The translations under genes were made by a program, and so were the position numbers. From Roseiarcus sp037446355 (GTDB taxonomy: Bacteria > Pseudomonadota > Alphaproteobacteria > Rhizobiales > Beijerinckiaceae): a stretch of 40,583 nt of DNA. Below the pieces are notes generated by a model. That model saw only the letters and a program-made list of their open reading frames with translations, ran no database searches and was not told where the DNA came from. The stretch covers positions 1 to 40,583 of the forward strand of contig JBBIIT010000033.1 in assembly GCA_037446355.1 (NCBI GenBank). The letters run 5' to 3'. Shown here in pieces: positions 19,450-27,911 of this stretch. Numbering within the stretch: position 1 is the first letter of the stretch; the number at the start of each line of letters is the position of its first letter.

Positions 19450-20076
19450 ATGGCCGTCATCGTCGCCTTCGGCGATTCCAACACCTGGGGTTACGACCCG
19501 GCTGGGAGCGGGCGTTTCCCGCCCGATGTGCGTTGGACCGGCGTGATGAGCCGCGAACTCGGTCCCGCGCATCGCGTGATCGAGGAAGGCCTCAACGGCC
19601 GCACGACCGTGTTCACCGATCCCATCGAGCCCGACCGGCGCGGCGCCGACTACCTGCCCCCGTGCCTGCGCAGTCACGCGCCGCTCGATCTGCTCATCAT
19701 TTCGCTAGGCTGCAACGACATGAAAGGGCGCTTCTCGGCTTCGCCGGGCGACATCGCCTTCGGCGTCGAACGGCTGATCCAGATCGCGCGCGGCGAAGCG
19801 TCCGGCCCCGGCGGAACAACGCCGAAAATCCTCATCGTCGCGCCGCCGCCGCTCGCCAAGCTCACCGGCTTGGCGGAAATGTTCCTCGGCGCGAGGGAAA
19901 AGTCGCGCGTGCTCGGCGCGCGCTACCGCGACGTCGCCCAGCGCCACGCGGTCGGCTTCGTCGACGCGGGCGAATTCATCAAGGGCTCGGATCTTGACGG
20001 AATACATTACGAGGCGGACCAGCACGCGATTCTCGGCCGCGTCCTAGCCGAGGCCGCGCGCATGTTGCTGGGATGA
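19450..20076 (+). CDS. SGNH/GDSL-family esterase (arylesterase-like)
   Basis: A 208-residue SGNH hydrolase. The block I nucleophile is S10 in AFGDSNTWGYDP, the oxyanion residues include N89 in SLGCNDMKG, and the catalytic D183 and H186 lie in DGIHYE near the C-terminus. The GDSNTWGYDP opening resembles the arylesterase/acyltransferase branch, which hydrolyses short acyl esters and can perform perhydrolysis. No signal peptide is seen, so it is cytoplasmic. The ribosome binding site GGAGA is 7 bases upstream. Its stop overlaps the MATE start (ATGA). Confidence 0.9.
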   Translation: MAVIVAFGDSNTWGYDPAGSGRFPPDVRWTGVMSRELGPAHRVIEEGLNGRTTVFTDPIEPDRRGADYLPPCLRSHAPLDLLIISLGCNDMKGRFSASPGDIAFGVERLIQIARGEASGPGGTTPKILIVAPPPLAKLTGLAEMFLGAREKSRVLGARYRDVAQRHAVGFVDAGEFIKGSDLDGIHYEADQHAILGRVLAEAARMLLG

Positions 20077-21440
20077 AAGCCCGCCGAGCGGCGCTGCGCG
20101 ACGAGATCCTCGCCACATTCGCGCTGAGCTGGCCCATCGTCGCCACCAACGTCGTGCAAAGCCTGATGACGGCGACCGACATGATGATGCTCGCCTGGCG
20201 CTCGCCGGATTCGCTTGCGGCCGGTTCGCTCGGCTTTAACATTTTCATGCCGTTCTTCCTGTTTTGCGTTGGCGTCGTCGGCGCGGCGGCGCCCATCGCG
20301 GCGAGCCATATCGGCGCCGAACGGGGCGACGCCGCCGGCGTCGGCAGGATCGGGCATCAGGCGCTGCTGCTTTCGTTGTTGCTCGCGGCGCCGATCGAGA
20401 TCGTGTTCTGGAATACGGCGGGCATTCTCGCCGCTATCGGCGAGCCGCCGGATCTGGCTCGCGAGGCCGGCCATTACATGCACGGACTGCAATGGGCGCT
20501 GGCCCCGGCGCTGCTTTATTTCTCGACGCGCTCGGTGTTCGCCGCGATCGACCGCACCGCGCCGATCGTCGTCGCCGCCACGCTCGCGCTCGGCTTCAAC
20601 GCGCTCGCCAATTACGCGCTGATCTTCGGCCGCCTCGGCGCCCCGGCGCTCGGCGTGTTCGGCTCCGGGCTCGCGACCAGCCTTTCACAATCGCTGATGC
20701 TCTTGATCCTCGTGGGATATTCGATCGTCGATCCGCGACTGCGCGCGCTCGGGCTGTTCGACCGGCGCTGGCGCCCCGAGCGCGCCGCGCTGGCCGCGAT
20801 CTGGCGCCTCGGCGTTCCCATCGGCGCGACGATCGCGGCCGAAATTTCCGTCTTCGCGGGCGCGGCGCTGGTGATGGGGCTCATCGGCCCGGCTTCGCTC
20901 GCCGCCCATGCGATCGTCATCCAGATCGCCTCGATCGCCTTCATGGTTCCGCTGGGGCTCGGACAGGCCGCGAGCGTGCGCGTCGGCCACGCCTTCGGCG
21001 CCCGCGACGCCGGCGCGGTCTCGCTCGCGGGGTGGACCGCGCTCGCGATCACGCTTGGCTATGTCGCGCTGTCGGCCGCGACAATGTTCCTGGCGCCGCT
21101 CGCGCTGGTCTCGATCTTCATTTCGGTCGAGGCGCCCGCGAACGCGGAAGTCGTCGCGCTGGCGCTGTCGTTCCTGCGCGTCGCCGCGATCTTTCAACTC
21201 GTCGACGGGGCGCAGGCCGCGCTCTCCAACATGTTGCGGGGCGTCCACGATTCCCGTTGGCCGATGGCGATGGCGCTGCTCGGCTACTGGGCGATCGGCG
21301 CGCCGGTCGGCCTGGCGCTTGCCTTCCTGACCCCGCTGCGGGGCCTCGGCCTCTGGATCGGACTCGCAGTCGGGCTCGCGGCGGTGGCGGCGATGCTTCT
21401 TTTGCGTTGGCGAGGCAAGGAGCAGCGGGGGTTTTTCTGA
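20073..21440 (+). CDS. MATE family efflux transporter
   Basis: A 455-residue integral membrane protein with about twelve hydrophobic helices in two similar halves. Characteristic parts are FALSWPIVATNVVQSLMTATDMMMLAW in the first helix region, AAPIAASHIGAERGD, and in the second half VPLGLGQAASVRVGHAFGARD. MATE proteins export cationic drugs or metabolites using Na+ or H+. The 4-base overlap with the esterase gene suggests coupled expression. The substrate is not predictable. Confidence 0.93.
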   Translation: MKARRAALRDEILATFALSWPIVATNVVQSLMTATDMMMLAWRSPDSLAAGSLGFNIFMPFFLFCVGVVGAAAPIAASHIGAERGDAAGVGRIGHQALLLSLLLAAPIEIVFWNTAGILAAIGEPPDLAREAGHYMHGLQWALAPALLYFSTRSVFAAIDRTAPIVVAATLALGFNALANYALIFGRLGAPALGVFGSGLATSLSQSLMLLILVGYSIVDPRLRALGLFDRRWRPERAALAAIWRLGVPIGATIAAEISVFAGAALVMGLIGPASLAAHAIVIQIASIAFMVPLGLGQAASVRVGHAFGARDAGAVSLAGWTALAITLGYVALSAATMFLAPLALVSIFISVEAPANAEVVALALSFLRVAAIFQLVDGAQAALSNMLRGVHDSRWPMAMALLGYWAIGAPVGLALAFLTPLRGLGLWIGLAVGLAAVAAMLLLRWRGKEQRGFF

Positions 21441-21451
21441 CCATATGGTCA
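21438..21451. promoter_or_regulatory. Perfect 14-bp palindrome overlapping the MATE stop codon
   Basis: TGACCATATGGTCA reads identically on both strands. It begins at the MATE stop codon and lies about 65 bases upstream of the nucleoside hydrolase start. Such symmetry fits a dimeric repressor site, but no regulator gene is adjacent and a chance palindrome is possible. Confidence 0.35.
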
Positions 21452-21514
21452 AGACCCTTGCCATGTCCTCGCTTTGGCCATACGCATGAGGACGGTGCGA
21501 ATGGGAGGAACGCC

Positions 21515-22498
21515 TTGGCCGCCACGCCCGTCATTCTCGACGTCGATACGGGCATCGACGACGCTTTCGCGCTGCTCTACGCCGTAGCCTCGCCGGAAAT
21601 CGAGATTCTGGGCGTCGCGAGCGTCGCTGGCAACGTCGACCTGAACAAAGCGACGCGCAACACCCGCCAAGTGCTCGCGCTCGCGGGGCGCGCAGACATT
21701 CCGGTCTGGCCGGGTTGCGTCGAGCCTTTGCTGCACGCCCCCGCCAGCGCCAGCGAAATCCACGGACAGAGCGGCCTCGGCTACGCCCATCTGCCCGAGC
21801 CTACGCACGATAACGCGCCCCGACACGCCATCGACGCGATCATCGAGATGGCCAAGGCGCGTGAAGGCGAGATCGTGCTGATCGCCACCGGCCCACTGAC
21901 CAACATCGCGGCGGCGCTGATGCGCGACCCGCATCTGCCGCGCCGCCTCAAGCGGCTCGTCATCATGGGCGGCGCGTTTCGGCACGCGGGCAATGTCACC
22001 GCGACCGCGGAATTCAACATCTGGCACGATCCGGAAGCCGCGCGCATGGTTTTTCGCGCTTTCGGCGCCGAGGGCGCGGCGCCGCTGGTCGCGGTCGGTC
22101 TTGACGTGACGAGCCAGACGAAATTCACCCATGCCGATCTCGCCGCGATCGAGGCGCGCTGCGCCGGCCTGAAGAAGGCGCCGGCCCTGCTGCGCTTTCT
22201 TGAGGATTCGTCTCGCTTCTATTTCGAATTGATGCAGAAGTGGTACGGTGCCCCCTACCTGCTGATGCACGATCCGCTCGCCGTCGGCGTCGCCATCGAT
22301 CCGAGCTTCGTCAAGACGGAGAAGGCGACGGTGGACGTCGAAACCTCGGGCCGGCTGACGGCGGGCATGACCGTCGCCGACTGGCGCGGGCGCTGGAAGC
22401 GAGGGGCGAACGCGGAAATCGCCAGCGAGGTCGACGCGCCGCGCTTTATCGCCGCCTTCGTCGAGGCGATCGAACGGCTGGCCAAGCGCCTCGGCTGA
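21515..22498 (+). CDS. Nucleoside hydrolase (inosine-uridine preferring type)
   Basis: A 327-residue enzyme that splits ribonucleosides into base and ribose. The Ca2+-binding aspartate cluster is D9, D11, D15 and D16 in ILDVDTGIDDAFAL. Middle motifs are IVLIATGPLTNIAAAL and MGGAFRHAGNVTATAEFNIWHDPEAA. The C-terminal catalytic/metal residues are H252-D253 in LMHDPLAVGVAID. The start is TTG at 21515, supported by GGGAGGA six bases upstream and by no ATG or GTG being available in frame nearby. It may continue the esterase-MATE transcript (74-base gap) or have its own promoter. Confidence 0.92.
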   Translation: MAATPVILDVDTGIDDAFALLYAVASPEIEILGVASVAGNVDLNKATRNTRQVLALAGRADIPVWPGCVEPLLHAPASASEIHGQSGLGYAHLPEPTHDNAPRHAIDAIIEMAKAREGEIVLIATGPLTNIAAALMRDPHLPRRLKRLVIMGGAFRHAGNVTATAEFNIWHDPEAARMVFRAFGAEGAAPLVAVGLDVTSQTKFTHADLAAIEARCAGLKKAPALLRFLEDSSRFYFELMQKWYGAPYLLMHDPLAVGVAIDPSFVKTEKATVDVETSGRLTAGMTVADWRGRWKRGANAEIASEVDAPRFIAAFVEAIERLAKRLG

Positions 22499-22500
22499 AC

Positions 22501-23193
22501 TTAAACGCCGAGCCCGACCAGACGCGCATAATCGCGCACCGTCACGTATTTCTTCGGTCGGTCCTCGACGATCGGCGCCGGCGGCGCGAGCGACGGCAGA
22601 AAGTAATTGTCGCTCGCGTCGTCATTGGCGAGCGACACCTCGCCCCCCAGCGTCGCGCCGCCTTCGGCCCAGAACGCGTGGGCGACGAAGGGTTCGAGCA
22701 CGAGGCTCTCGCCAGGCTCCAACCGCACTTGATCGCCCGGACCAAGATCGAGCGTGGTAGCGTCCTTGAGCACGCGGAAGCGCTCCTTGAGCGGTTCGCC
22801 CGAACGGTTGACCTTGAACAGTTCGACCACGAAGCGCGCGCCGCCGCGGTTCAAAATGTCCTCGGTCTTTACGATGTGGTAATGGTGCGGCGTGCGCTGG
22901 CCGTCCTCGGCCATCAGCGCCTTCTCGCCGTAAAGACGGCCGCGCCCGGTCGCAAGTTGCTTCCAGTCGCCCATGCGCAGCGTGAAGACGCTAAGTCCTT
23001 CGGTCGCATAGGCGCCGGGTTTGAATTCCACCACGTTCCAGCCGAGGCCACCCCCGGCGATGCGCCGCGCCGCCGCCGGGTCGGCGCGGAATTGGTCCTC
23101 GCTCCAACGGGCGAAGGGCGGCAGCTTGACGCCGTGGCGCTCGCAAAGCTCCAGCATCGCGTCGATGCGCGCGTCGATGAACGACCGCTTCAT
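22501..23193 (-). CDS. D-lyxose isomerase family sugar isomerase
   Basis: A 230-residue cupin-fold protein related to D-lyxose isomerases, which interconvert D-lyxose and D-xylulose or D-mannose and D-fructose. The likely Mn2+ ligands are H104 and H106 in TPHHYHIVKTEDI, E111, and H172 in EPFVAHAFWAEGG. The GGLGWNVVEFKPG and LEPGESLVLEPF segments are also typical. Substrate specificity within the family varies. It converges on the nucleoside hydrolase gene with a two-base gap. The pyrophosphatase gene lies 25 bases upstream on the same strand. Confidence 0.82.
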   Translation of the reverse strand: MKRSFIDARIDAMLELCERHGVKLPPFARWSEDQFRADPAAARRIAGGGLGWNVVEFKPGAYATEGLSVFTLRMGDWKQLATGRGRLYGEKALMAEDGQRTPHHYHIVKTEDILNRGGARFVVELFKVNRSGEPLKERFRVLKDATTLDLGPGDQVRLEPGESLVLEPFVAHAFWAEGGATLGGEVSLANDDASDNYFLPSLAPPAPIVEDRPKKYVTVRDYARLVGLGV

Positions 23194-23218
23194 GCCGTCT
23201 CCTCCCCCGATCCGCGCG

Positions 23219-23755
23219 TCAGGCCTGTTTGGCCTTTGCGCGCTCGACGCCCTCGACGACGATCTTGCGCGCCTCGGCTGCGTCGCCCCAACGCACGATC
23301 TTGACCCATTTGTGCGGCTCGAGATCCTTGTAATGGGCGAAGAAATGCTCGATCTGCTTCAGCGTGATCTCGGGCAGATCGGTGAAATTGGCGACTTTGG
23401 CGTAGCGCTGGGTCAGCTTGGCGGCAGGAACCGCCAGCAGCTTCTCATCGCCGCCCGCCTCGTCCTCCATGTAGAGAACGCCGACGATCTTGCAGCGCAT
23501 GATCGCCCCGGGGATGATCGCGCGGGTATTGGCGACGATCACGTCACAGGGGTCGCCGTCGTCGGAAAGGGTATGGGGAATGAAACCGTAATTCCCGGGG
23601 TAGCGCATCGAGGTGTAAAGGAAGCGGTCGACCATCAGCGCGCCGCTCGCCTTATCCATCTCGTATTTGATCGGCTCGCCGCCGATCGGCACTTCGATGA
23701 CCACGTTAACTTCGTCGGGCGCGTTGGCGCCGATGGAGATGGCGTCGAGGTTCAC
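23219..23755 (-). CDS. ppa: Inorganic pyrophosphatase, family I
   Basis: Hydrolyses pyrophosphate to phosphate and pulls biosynthetic reactions forward. The protein has 178 residues. Signature parts are VVIEVPIGGEPIKYEMDK, RYPGNYGFIPHTL and the Mg2+-binding DDGDPCDV (D65, D66, D68, D71). I chose the GTG at 23755 because the protein then begins with the family's usual short lead into DAISIG, and GGAG lies 9 bases upstream. A TTG two codons earlier is the alternative. Confidence 0.95.
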   Translation of the reverse strand: MNLDAISIGANAPDEVNVVIEVPIGGEPIKYEMDKASGALMVDRFLYTSMRYPGNYGFIPHTLSDDGDPCDVIVANTRAIIPGAIMRCKIVGVLYMEDEAGGDEKLLAVPAAKLTQRYAKVANFTDLPEITLKQIEHFFAHYKDLEPHKWVKIVRWGDAAEARKIVVEGVERAKAKQA

Positions 23756-23794
23756 AGGCAAGAACTCCAGGCTGAGCGTCGAGGCGCGTTACAC

Positions 23795-24301
23795 TTACTC
23801 GAAGCCGAGCGCAACGCGTTCGCGGCTCTCGGAGCCGAAGCGCTCGCGCGCGCGCCGCACCAGGACGCCGCCCAATCTTCGGTAAAACGCGATCGCGCGC
23901 TCGTTGTCTCCGAGCGCCCACACGACGAAAGACAGATAACCGTGCGCCGCCAGATCGTCGCGCGCCGCTTCGAACATCCGGCGTCCCAGACCGACCCCTT
24001 GGTACTCCGGCGCGAGGTAAAGCTCGAAGATCTCGCCACCGTAAGGCAGCGCCGGCATCCGGTTGCGCCCGTAACTCGCGTAGCCCGCGATCTTGTCGGA
24101 GAAGTCGAGCACCGAAATGCGCGTGCCAGCGCGGATCGCCTGGCGCCACCAGGCGGGGCCGCGTCGTTCGATCATGCGCTCGAGTTCGCGGCCCGGAATG
24201 ACGCCCCGATAGGCGCCGCGCCAGGCGCGGTCATGAACGTCGGCGATCTGAGCCTCGTCGCCGAGCCGGGCCGTGCGGATGGAGATGACCGTCTGCGCCA
24301 T
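23795..24301 (-). CDS. GNAT family N-acetyltransferase
   Basis: A 168-residue acetyl-CoA-dependent acetyltransferase of the RimI-like GNAT fold. Motif A, FELYLAPEYQGVGLGRRMFEAA (about residues 90-111), carries the Q-G-x-G-R/K pyrophosphate-binding loop. Motif B with NERAIAFYRRLGG follows. The substrate may be a small amine, an antibiotic or a protein N-terminus. It is the promoter-proximal gene of a possible GNAT-ppa-isomerase group, divergent from the DUF3108 gene. No strong ribosome binding site is visible. Confidence 0.88.
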   Translation of the reverse strand: MAQTVISIRTARLGDEAQIADVHDRAWRGAYRGVIPGRELERMIERRGPAWWRQAIRAGTRISVLDFSDKIAGYASYGRNRMPALPYGGEIFELYLAPEYQGVGLGRRMFEAARDDLAAHGYLSFVVWALGDNERAIAFYRRLGGVLVRRARERFGSESRERVALGFE

Positions 24302-24450
24302 GACGAAAGGTTACGACCGCGCGCGACCCGCCCGCAAGGCCTTGACAGACGCGCCGATGTTTTTTTTGCGCGTCGCGCGCTCGCCATTTAATCGTCGGAA
24401 TTGACGGGTTCGGATGCTATGCGTTCGGATCGCGAATCGGGAGATCGGTT

Positions 24451-25266
24451 ATGTCGGGGCGGAGATCGACGCGGGGCGTCGCCGGAATCGCGGCGGTCGG
24501 TCTCGCTCTATTCGCCGGGACGCTTGGCGCGGCGCGGGCGGACTCGCTGCGCGCCGTTTACGGAATTTCGCTGATCGGGCTGCCGATCGGCGTCGCCAGC
24601 GTCGCCGCCAACATCACGCCGTCGACCTATCAGATCGACGCGCGCGCGCGACTCTCGGGTCTGGCGTCGCTGGTTTCGAACTCGCGCGGCGCCTCGACCG
24701 GCAAGGGCGCGATCGTCGGCGGCCAAGTCGTGCCCGCGACCTTCGCGACCACCGCCTCCAACGCCAACATGACCCGCACCGTGCGAATGTCGCTCGCCGA
24801 CAACGCGGTGACCGGCGTCGATATCGCGCCGCCATTCGACGACAAGCCGGATCGCGTGCCGCTCAGCGCCAAGGATCAGCAAGGGATCGTCGATCCCGTC
24901 GGCGCCTTCGTGCTGCCGGAGACGACGAGCGGCGACCCGACTTCGCCCGCCGCTTGCAATCGCACCGTGCCGGTGTTCGATGGCTATACACGCTTCGACG
25001 TCACGCTCGCCTATGTTGGTCAGCGCCATGTCACCGCCAAAGGCTATTCCGGCCCGGTGGCGATCTGCTCGGCGCGTTACGTGCCGATCGCCGGACATCG
25101 GCGCGACCGCCCGGCGACCAAATTCATGGCGGAGAATCGCGACATCGAGGTCTGGCTCGCGCCGGTCGGCAATTTGAAAGTGTTGATGCCCTTCCGCGTG
25201 TCGGTGCGCACGATGATCGGCACGGCCGTCGCCGAAGCGACCGAATTCAGCGTCGGCCCGAAATAG
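24451..25266 (+). CDS. DUF3108 domain periplasmic protein
   Basis: A 271-residue exported protein of the DUF3108 family, common in alphaproteobacteria and of unknown function. A signal peptide (basic start, hydrophobic core about 9-24, ARA/D cleavage near 30) is followed by a beta-rich domain beginning AVYGISLIGLPIGVASVAANI and ending in VWLAPVGNLKVLMPFRVSVRTMIG. Two cysteines in the mature part (PAACN and AICSAR) could form a disulfide. A TTGACA at 24342-24347 is a possible -35 element, but I see no matching -10. Confidence 0.8.
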   Translation: MSGRRSTRGVAGIAAVGLALFAGTLGAARADSLRAVYGISLIGLPIGVASVAANITPSTYQIDARARLSGLASLVSNSRGASTGKGAIVGGQVVPATFATTASNANMTRTVRMSLADNAVTGVDIAPPFDDKPDRVPLSAKDQQGIVDPVGAFVLPETTSGDPTSPAACNRTVPVFDGYTRFDVTLAYVGQRHVTAKGYSGPVAICSARYVPIAGHRRDRPATKFMAENRDIEVWLAPVGNLKVLMPFRVSVRTMIGTAVAEATEFSVGPK

Positions 25267-25276
25267 ACGCGCCCTC

Positions 25277-25708
25277 TTAGTTGGCTTCGTCCGGCAGCGG
25301 CGGCAGCGGCATGATCTCGACGCCTTCCTCGATCAGCGCCTTGGCCTCCGCGAGGCTCGCCGTGCCTCGAATGGCCCGCTCCGGTTCGTCGCCTGCGTGG
25401 ATCGCCCGGGCCGTCTCGGGAAACTTCACGCCAACGTCGTCCGTCTGGCTTTCGATGACTCGGCGCACAGCGCCCAGCGCCGCGCGAAACTCGCGCTGCT
25501 TACGGTCGAGCAGCGCAACGGGCGCGGGCGTCCCGGCCTCGAGCGCGCCCACGATCGCCGGCGCCATCGGCGCCTTAGCGATCCGGCGCGAATGACACTC
25601 TGGGCATTCGATCAGGCCGCACTTGGCTTGCGAATCGTAGGCCGCCCCATCCGGGAACCAGCTTTCGAAATCGTGGCCTCGCTCGCACGCCAGCGTGAAT
25701 TTGATCAT
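25277..25708 (-). CDS. DUF1178 family zinc-ribbon-like protein
   Basis: A 143-residue protein of the DUF1178 family. The N-terminus has MIKFTLACERGHDFESWF with Cys8, then Cys30, Cys35 and Cys38 (CGLIECPEC), consistent with a small zinc ribbon. The C-terminus contains ESQTDDVGVKFPETARAIH and ends in EGVEIMPLPPLP, both usual for the family. Function is unknown. It follows grxC by 15 bases. In many Rhizobiales a carbon-nitrogen hydrolase gene sits between these two; it is absent here. Confidence 0.88.
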   Translation of the reverse strand: MIKFTLACERGHDFESWFPDGAAYDSQAKCGLIECPECHSRRIAKAPMAPAIVGALEAGTPAPVALLDRKQREFRAALGAVRRVIESQTDDVGVKFPETARAIHAGDEPERAIRGTASLAEAKALIEEGVEIMPLPPLPDEAN

Positions 25709-25723
25709 CTCGCCGATCTTGGA

Positions 25724-25981
25724 TCAGGCTTGCAGCAGCGGGTCGAGACGGCCCGCCGCATCGAGCGCGTGTAAATCGTCGCAACCGCCGACGTGGTCGC
25801 CTCCGATGAAGATCTGCGGCACGGTCGAGCGACCGCCCGACTTCTCGGCCATCGCCGCCTGCCCCGCGCGATCGCCGTCGACGCTGATCTCCTCGAAAGC
25901 GGCGCCCTTGCGGCGCAGCAAGTCCTTGGCGGCGTGGCAATAGGGGCAATAGGCCTTGGTGTAGATGACGATCGGCGGCAC
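25724..25981 (-). CDS. grxC: Glutaredoxin 3 type
   Basis: An 85-residue dithiol glutaredoxin that reduces disulfides with glutathione. The active site is C12-P-Y-C15 in YTKAYCPYCHAAK, with the cis-Pro TVPQIFIGG and GGCDDLHAL glutathione-binding segments downstream. The start is GTG at 25981, supported by GGAG 8 bases upstream and by the normal protein length. The in-frame ATG-less extension upstream is not glutaredoxin-like. It lies between comF and DUF1178 on the same strand. Confidence 0.93.
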   Translation of the reverse strand: MPPIVIYTKAYCPYCHAAKDLLRRKGAAFEEISVDGDRAGQAAMAEKSGGRSTVPQIFIGGDHVGGCDDLHALDAAGRLDPLLQA

Positions 25982-26055
25982 GAGCGGGACTCCATCTCCG
26001 GCTAAAGATTTGTGACGCTTATATGGTCTTTTCCGGCCGCGGAACAACAGGCCGG

Positions 26056-26838
26056 TCACGCCGAGGTTACGACCCTTGCGAACACGACGATATCGACATT
26101 GGCCGCGCCCGCGCGCAGCAGCGCCCGCGCGGCCGCGTTCGCCGTCGCGCCCGAGGTCAGCACGTCGTCGATCAACACGATCCGACGCCCCTTGACCGGC
26201 GCGCCCGGGCGGACGCGAAACGCCCCTTGCACATTCTTGGCGCGTTGTTCGCGGCTGAGGCCGACCTGGCTGCGGGTCGCCTTCACGCGGTCGAGCCATT
26301 CGGGCTCGTAGGGCTTGCCGCTGAGCCGCGCGACTTCGCGCGCCAGCGCAGCGGCCTGATTGAAGCGTCGGGACCACAACCGGCGAAAGTGCAGCGGCGC
26401 CGGAACCACCGCTTCGGCCTCGGCGAGCACATCATGTCCCGCGCGCGCCATCCAGGCGCCGAGCGGGCGCGCGAGTTCCCCCCGGTCCGAGTATTTCAAC
26501 CGATGCACGAGTCGGCGCGCCGGACCATCCTCGAATCTGACGACGGCGCGCGCACGGCGAAAAACGGGCGGATCGGCCGCCGCCTGCGGTGAGATCAGTT
26601 CGCCGCCGAAATCCTGTTCGAATGGCGTGCCGAGCCGGTCGCAGAATGGGCGCTCGATGAAGCGCATCGTGCGCCAACAGGCCGGGCAAAGGGCGTCCGC
26701 CTGAGAAGTCGCGGCGCGGCAGGCCATGCAGGCCGGCGGAAAAAGCGTATCGAGCGCGATGCGCCCCGCGTGTGTCCAAAGCCCCGCAAGCGAGCGCAAG
26801 GCGCGCCAATCGTCCCCTTTGCCCATCTCCGCGCGCAT
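26056..26838 (-). CDS. ComF family phosphoribosyltransferase-like protein
   Basis: A 260-residue protein of the ComF family. The N-terminal double zinc ribbon carries cysteines 37, 40, 51 and 54 (ACMAC and LCPAC). The C-terminal type I phosphoribosyltransferase fold has the PRPP motif IVLIDDVLTSGAT near 222-234 and the RRFNQAAALA region before it. ComF is needed for DNA uptake in some bacteria; in alphaproteobacteria the role is not defined. Two possible ATG starts (residues 1 and 5) are equivalent for function. It is divergent from the methyltransferase at 26901. Confidence 0.92.
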   Translation of the reverse strand: MRAEMGKGDDWRALRSLAGLWTHAGRIALDTLFPPACMACRAATSQADALCPACWRTMRFIERPFCDRLGTPFEQDFGGELISPQAAADPPVFRRARAVVRFEDGPARRLVHRLKYSDRGELARPLGAWMARAGHDVLAEAEAVVPAPLHFRRLWSRRFNQAAALAREVARLSGKPYEPEWLDRVKATRSQVGLSREQRAKNVQGAFRVRPGAPVKGRRIVLIDDVLTSGATANAAARALLRAGAANVDIVVFARVVTSA

Positions 26839-26900
26839 TGGAGCAGACTAACTTAAATCCGACCTTGGCGCGAGCGGGCCGCGCGAGGCATAAGGGCGCG

Positions 26901-27815
26901 GTGTCGCCCTCCGCCCCTCCTCCCCGACTCTTCGATCGCGAATTGATCGCGCGACGGTTGGATCGCGCGATCCGAGCCGGCGCGGCGGCGAACGGCGCCG
27001 ACTTTCTGCTACGGCGCGCGGCGGTTGAACTCGCCGATCGCATCGGCCTCGTCAAACGCGCCTTCGCAGTCGCCGCCGACATCGGCACGCCCGGTCCGCA
27101 CGCCGCCGCGGCGTTGGCGGCGCGCGCCGGCGGCGGCGCCACGCTGCGAATGGCGCCGACGCGTCTCAGTCTGGGCGAAGGCGATTTCCAGGGTTCGGTC
27201 GGCGATGTCGAACGCCCTGGCTTTGGAGCGGCGACGCTCGATCTCGTCGTCTCGTTGCTGGCGTTGCAATTCGCCAACGATCTGCCGGGCGTGCTGATCC
27301 AGATGCGCGCCGCCTTGCGTCCCGACGGACTGATGCTCGCCGCGCTCGCCGGCGGCGACACGCTGAGTGAATTGCGGCAGGCGCTGCTGATCGCCGAGAG
27401 CGAGATCACCGGCGGCGCGGCGCCGCGCGTCGCGCCCTTCGCCGACGTTCGCTCGCTCGGCGCGCTGCTGCAACGCGCCGGCTTCGCGCTGCCGGTTGTC
27501 GACGCCGACAAGTTCGTCGTGCGCTATCGCGACATCTTCGCGCTGATGCAGGATTTGCGCGCCTTCGGCGCGGCCAATGCGCTGACCGCGCGCGACCGCA
27601 GGCCGCTGCGCCGCGAAATTCTCGCGCGCGCCCAGGCCGTTTACGCCGAGCGATTTTCCGACGCCGACGGGCGCTTGCGCGCGACCTTTGAAATTCTGTG
27701 GCTCAGCGGCTGGGCGCCTCACGCAAGCCAGCCGAAACCGCTGAAGCCCGGCTCGGCGGCGATGCGGCTAGAAGACGCGCTGCGGCAGGTCGGAAAGCGC
27801 GGCGAAAAGGGCTGA
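26901..27815 (+). CDS. NDUFAF5-like methyltransferase domain protein
   Basis: A 304-residue protein similar to the SAM-dependent methyltransferase family that includes mitochondrial complex I assembly factor NDUFAF5 and BioC. It has the opening LFDRELIARRLDRAI, LDLVVSLLALQFANDLPGVLIQMRAALRPDGLMLAALAGGDTL as the core, then FADVRSLGALLQRAGFALPVVDADKF, and a conserved C-terminal FEILWLSGWAPH. Motif I is atypical (ADIGTPGPHAAA instead of a GxGxG loop). In NDUFAF5 the reaction is arginine hydroxylation of a complex I subunit, so this may not be a methyltransferase. The start is GTG at 26901 after AAGGG. Confidence 0.85.
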   Translation: MSPSAPPPRLFDRELIARRLDRAIRAGAAANGADFLLRRAAVELADRIGLVKRAFAVAADIGTPGPHAAAALAARAGGGATLRMAPTRLSLGEGDFQGSVGDVERPGFGAATLDLVVSLLALQFANDLPGVLIQMRAALRPDGLMLAALAGGDTLSELRQALLIAESEITGGAAPRVAPFADVRSLGALLQRAGFALPVVDADKFVVRYRDIFALMQDLRAFGAANALTARDRRPLRREILARAQAVYAERFSDADGRLRATFEILWLSGWAPHASQPKPLKPGSAAMRLEDALRQVGKRGEKG

Positions 27816-27911
27816 CGAGGGCGCGTGTCTTGTATATGACGACGCGCGGCGCGAAAATGGCTGCGCTGATCGCGGGTCGGACTGCGGCCACGCTGCAGAG
27901 GAAGCGATAAA

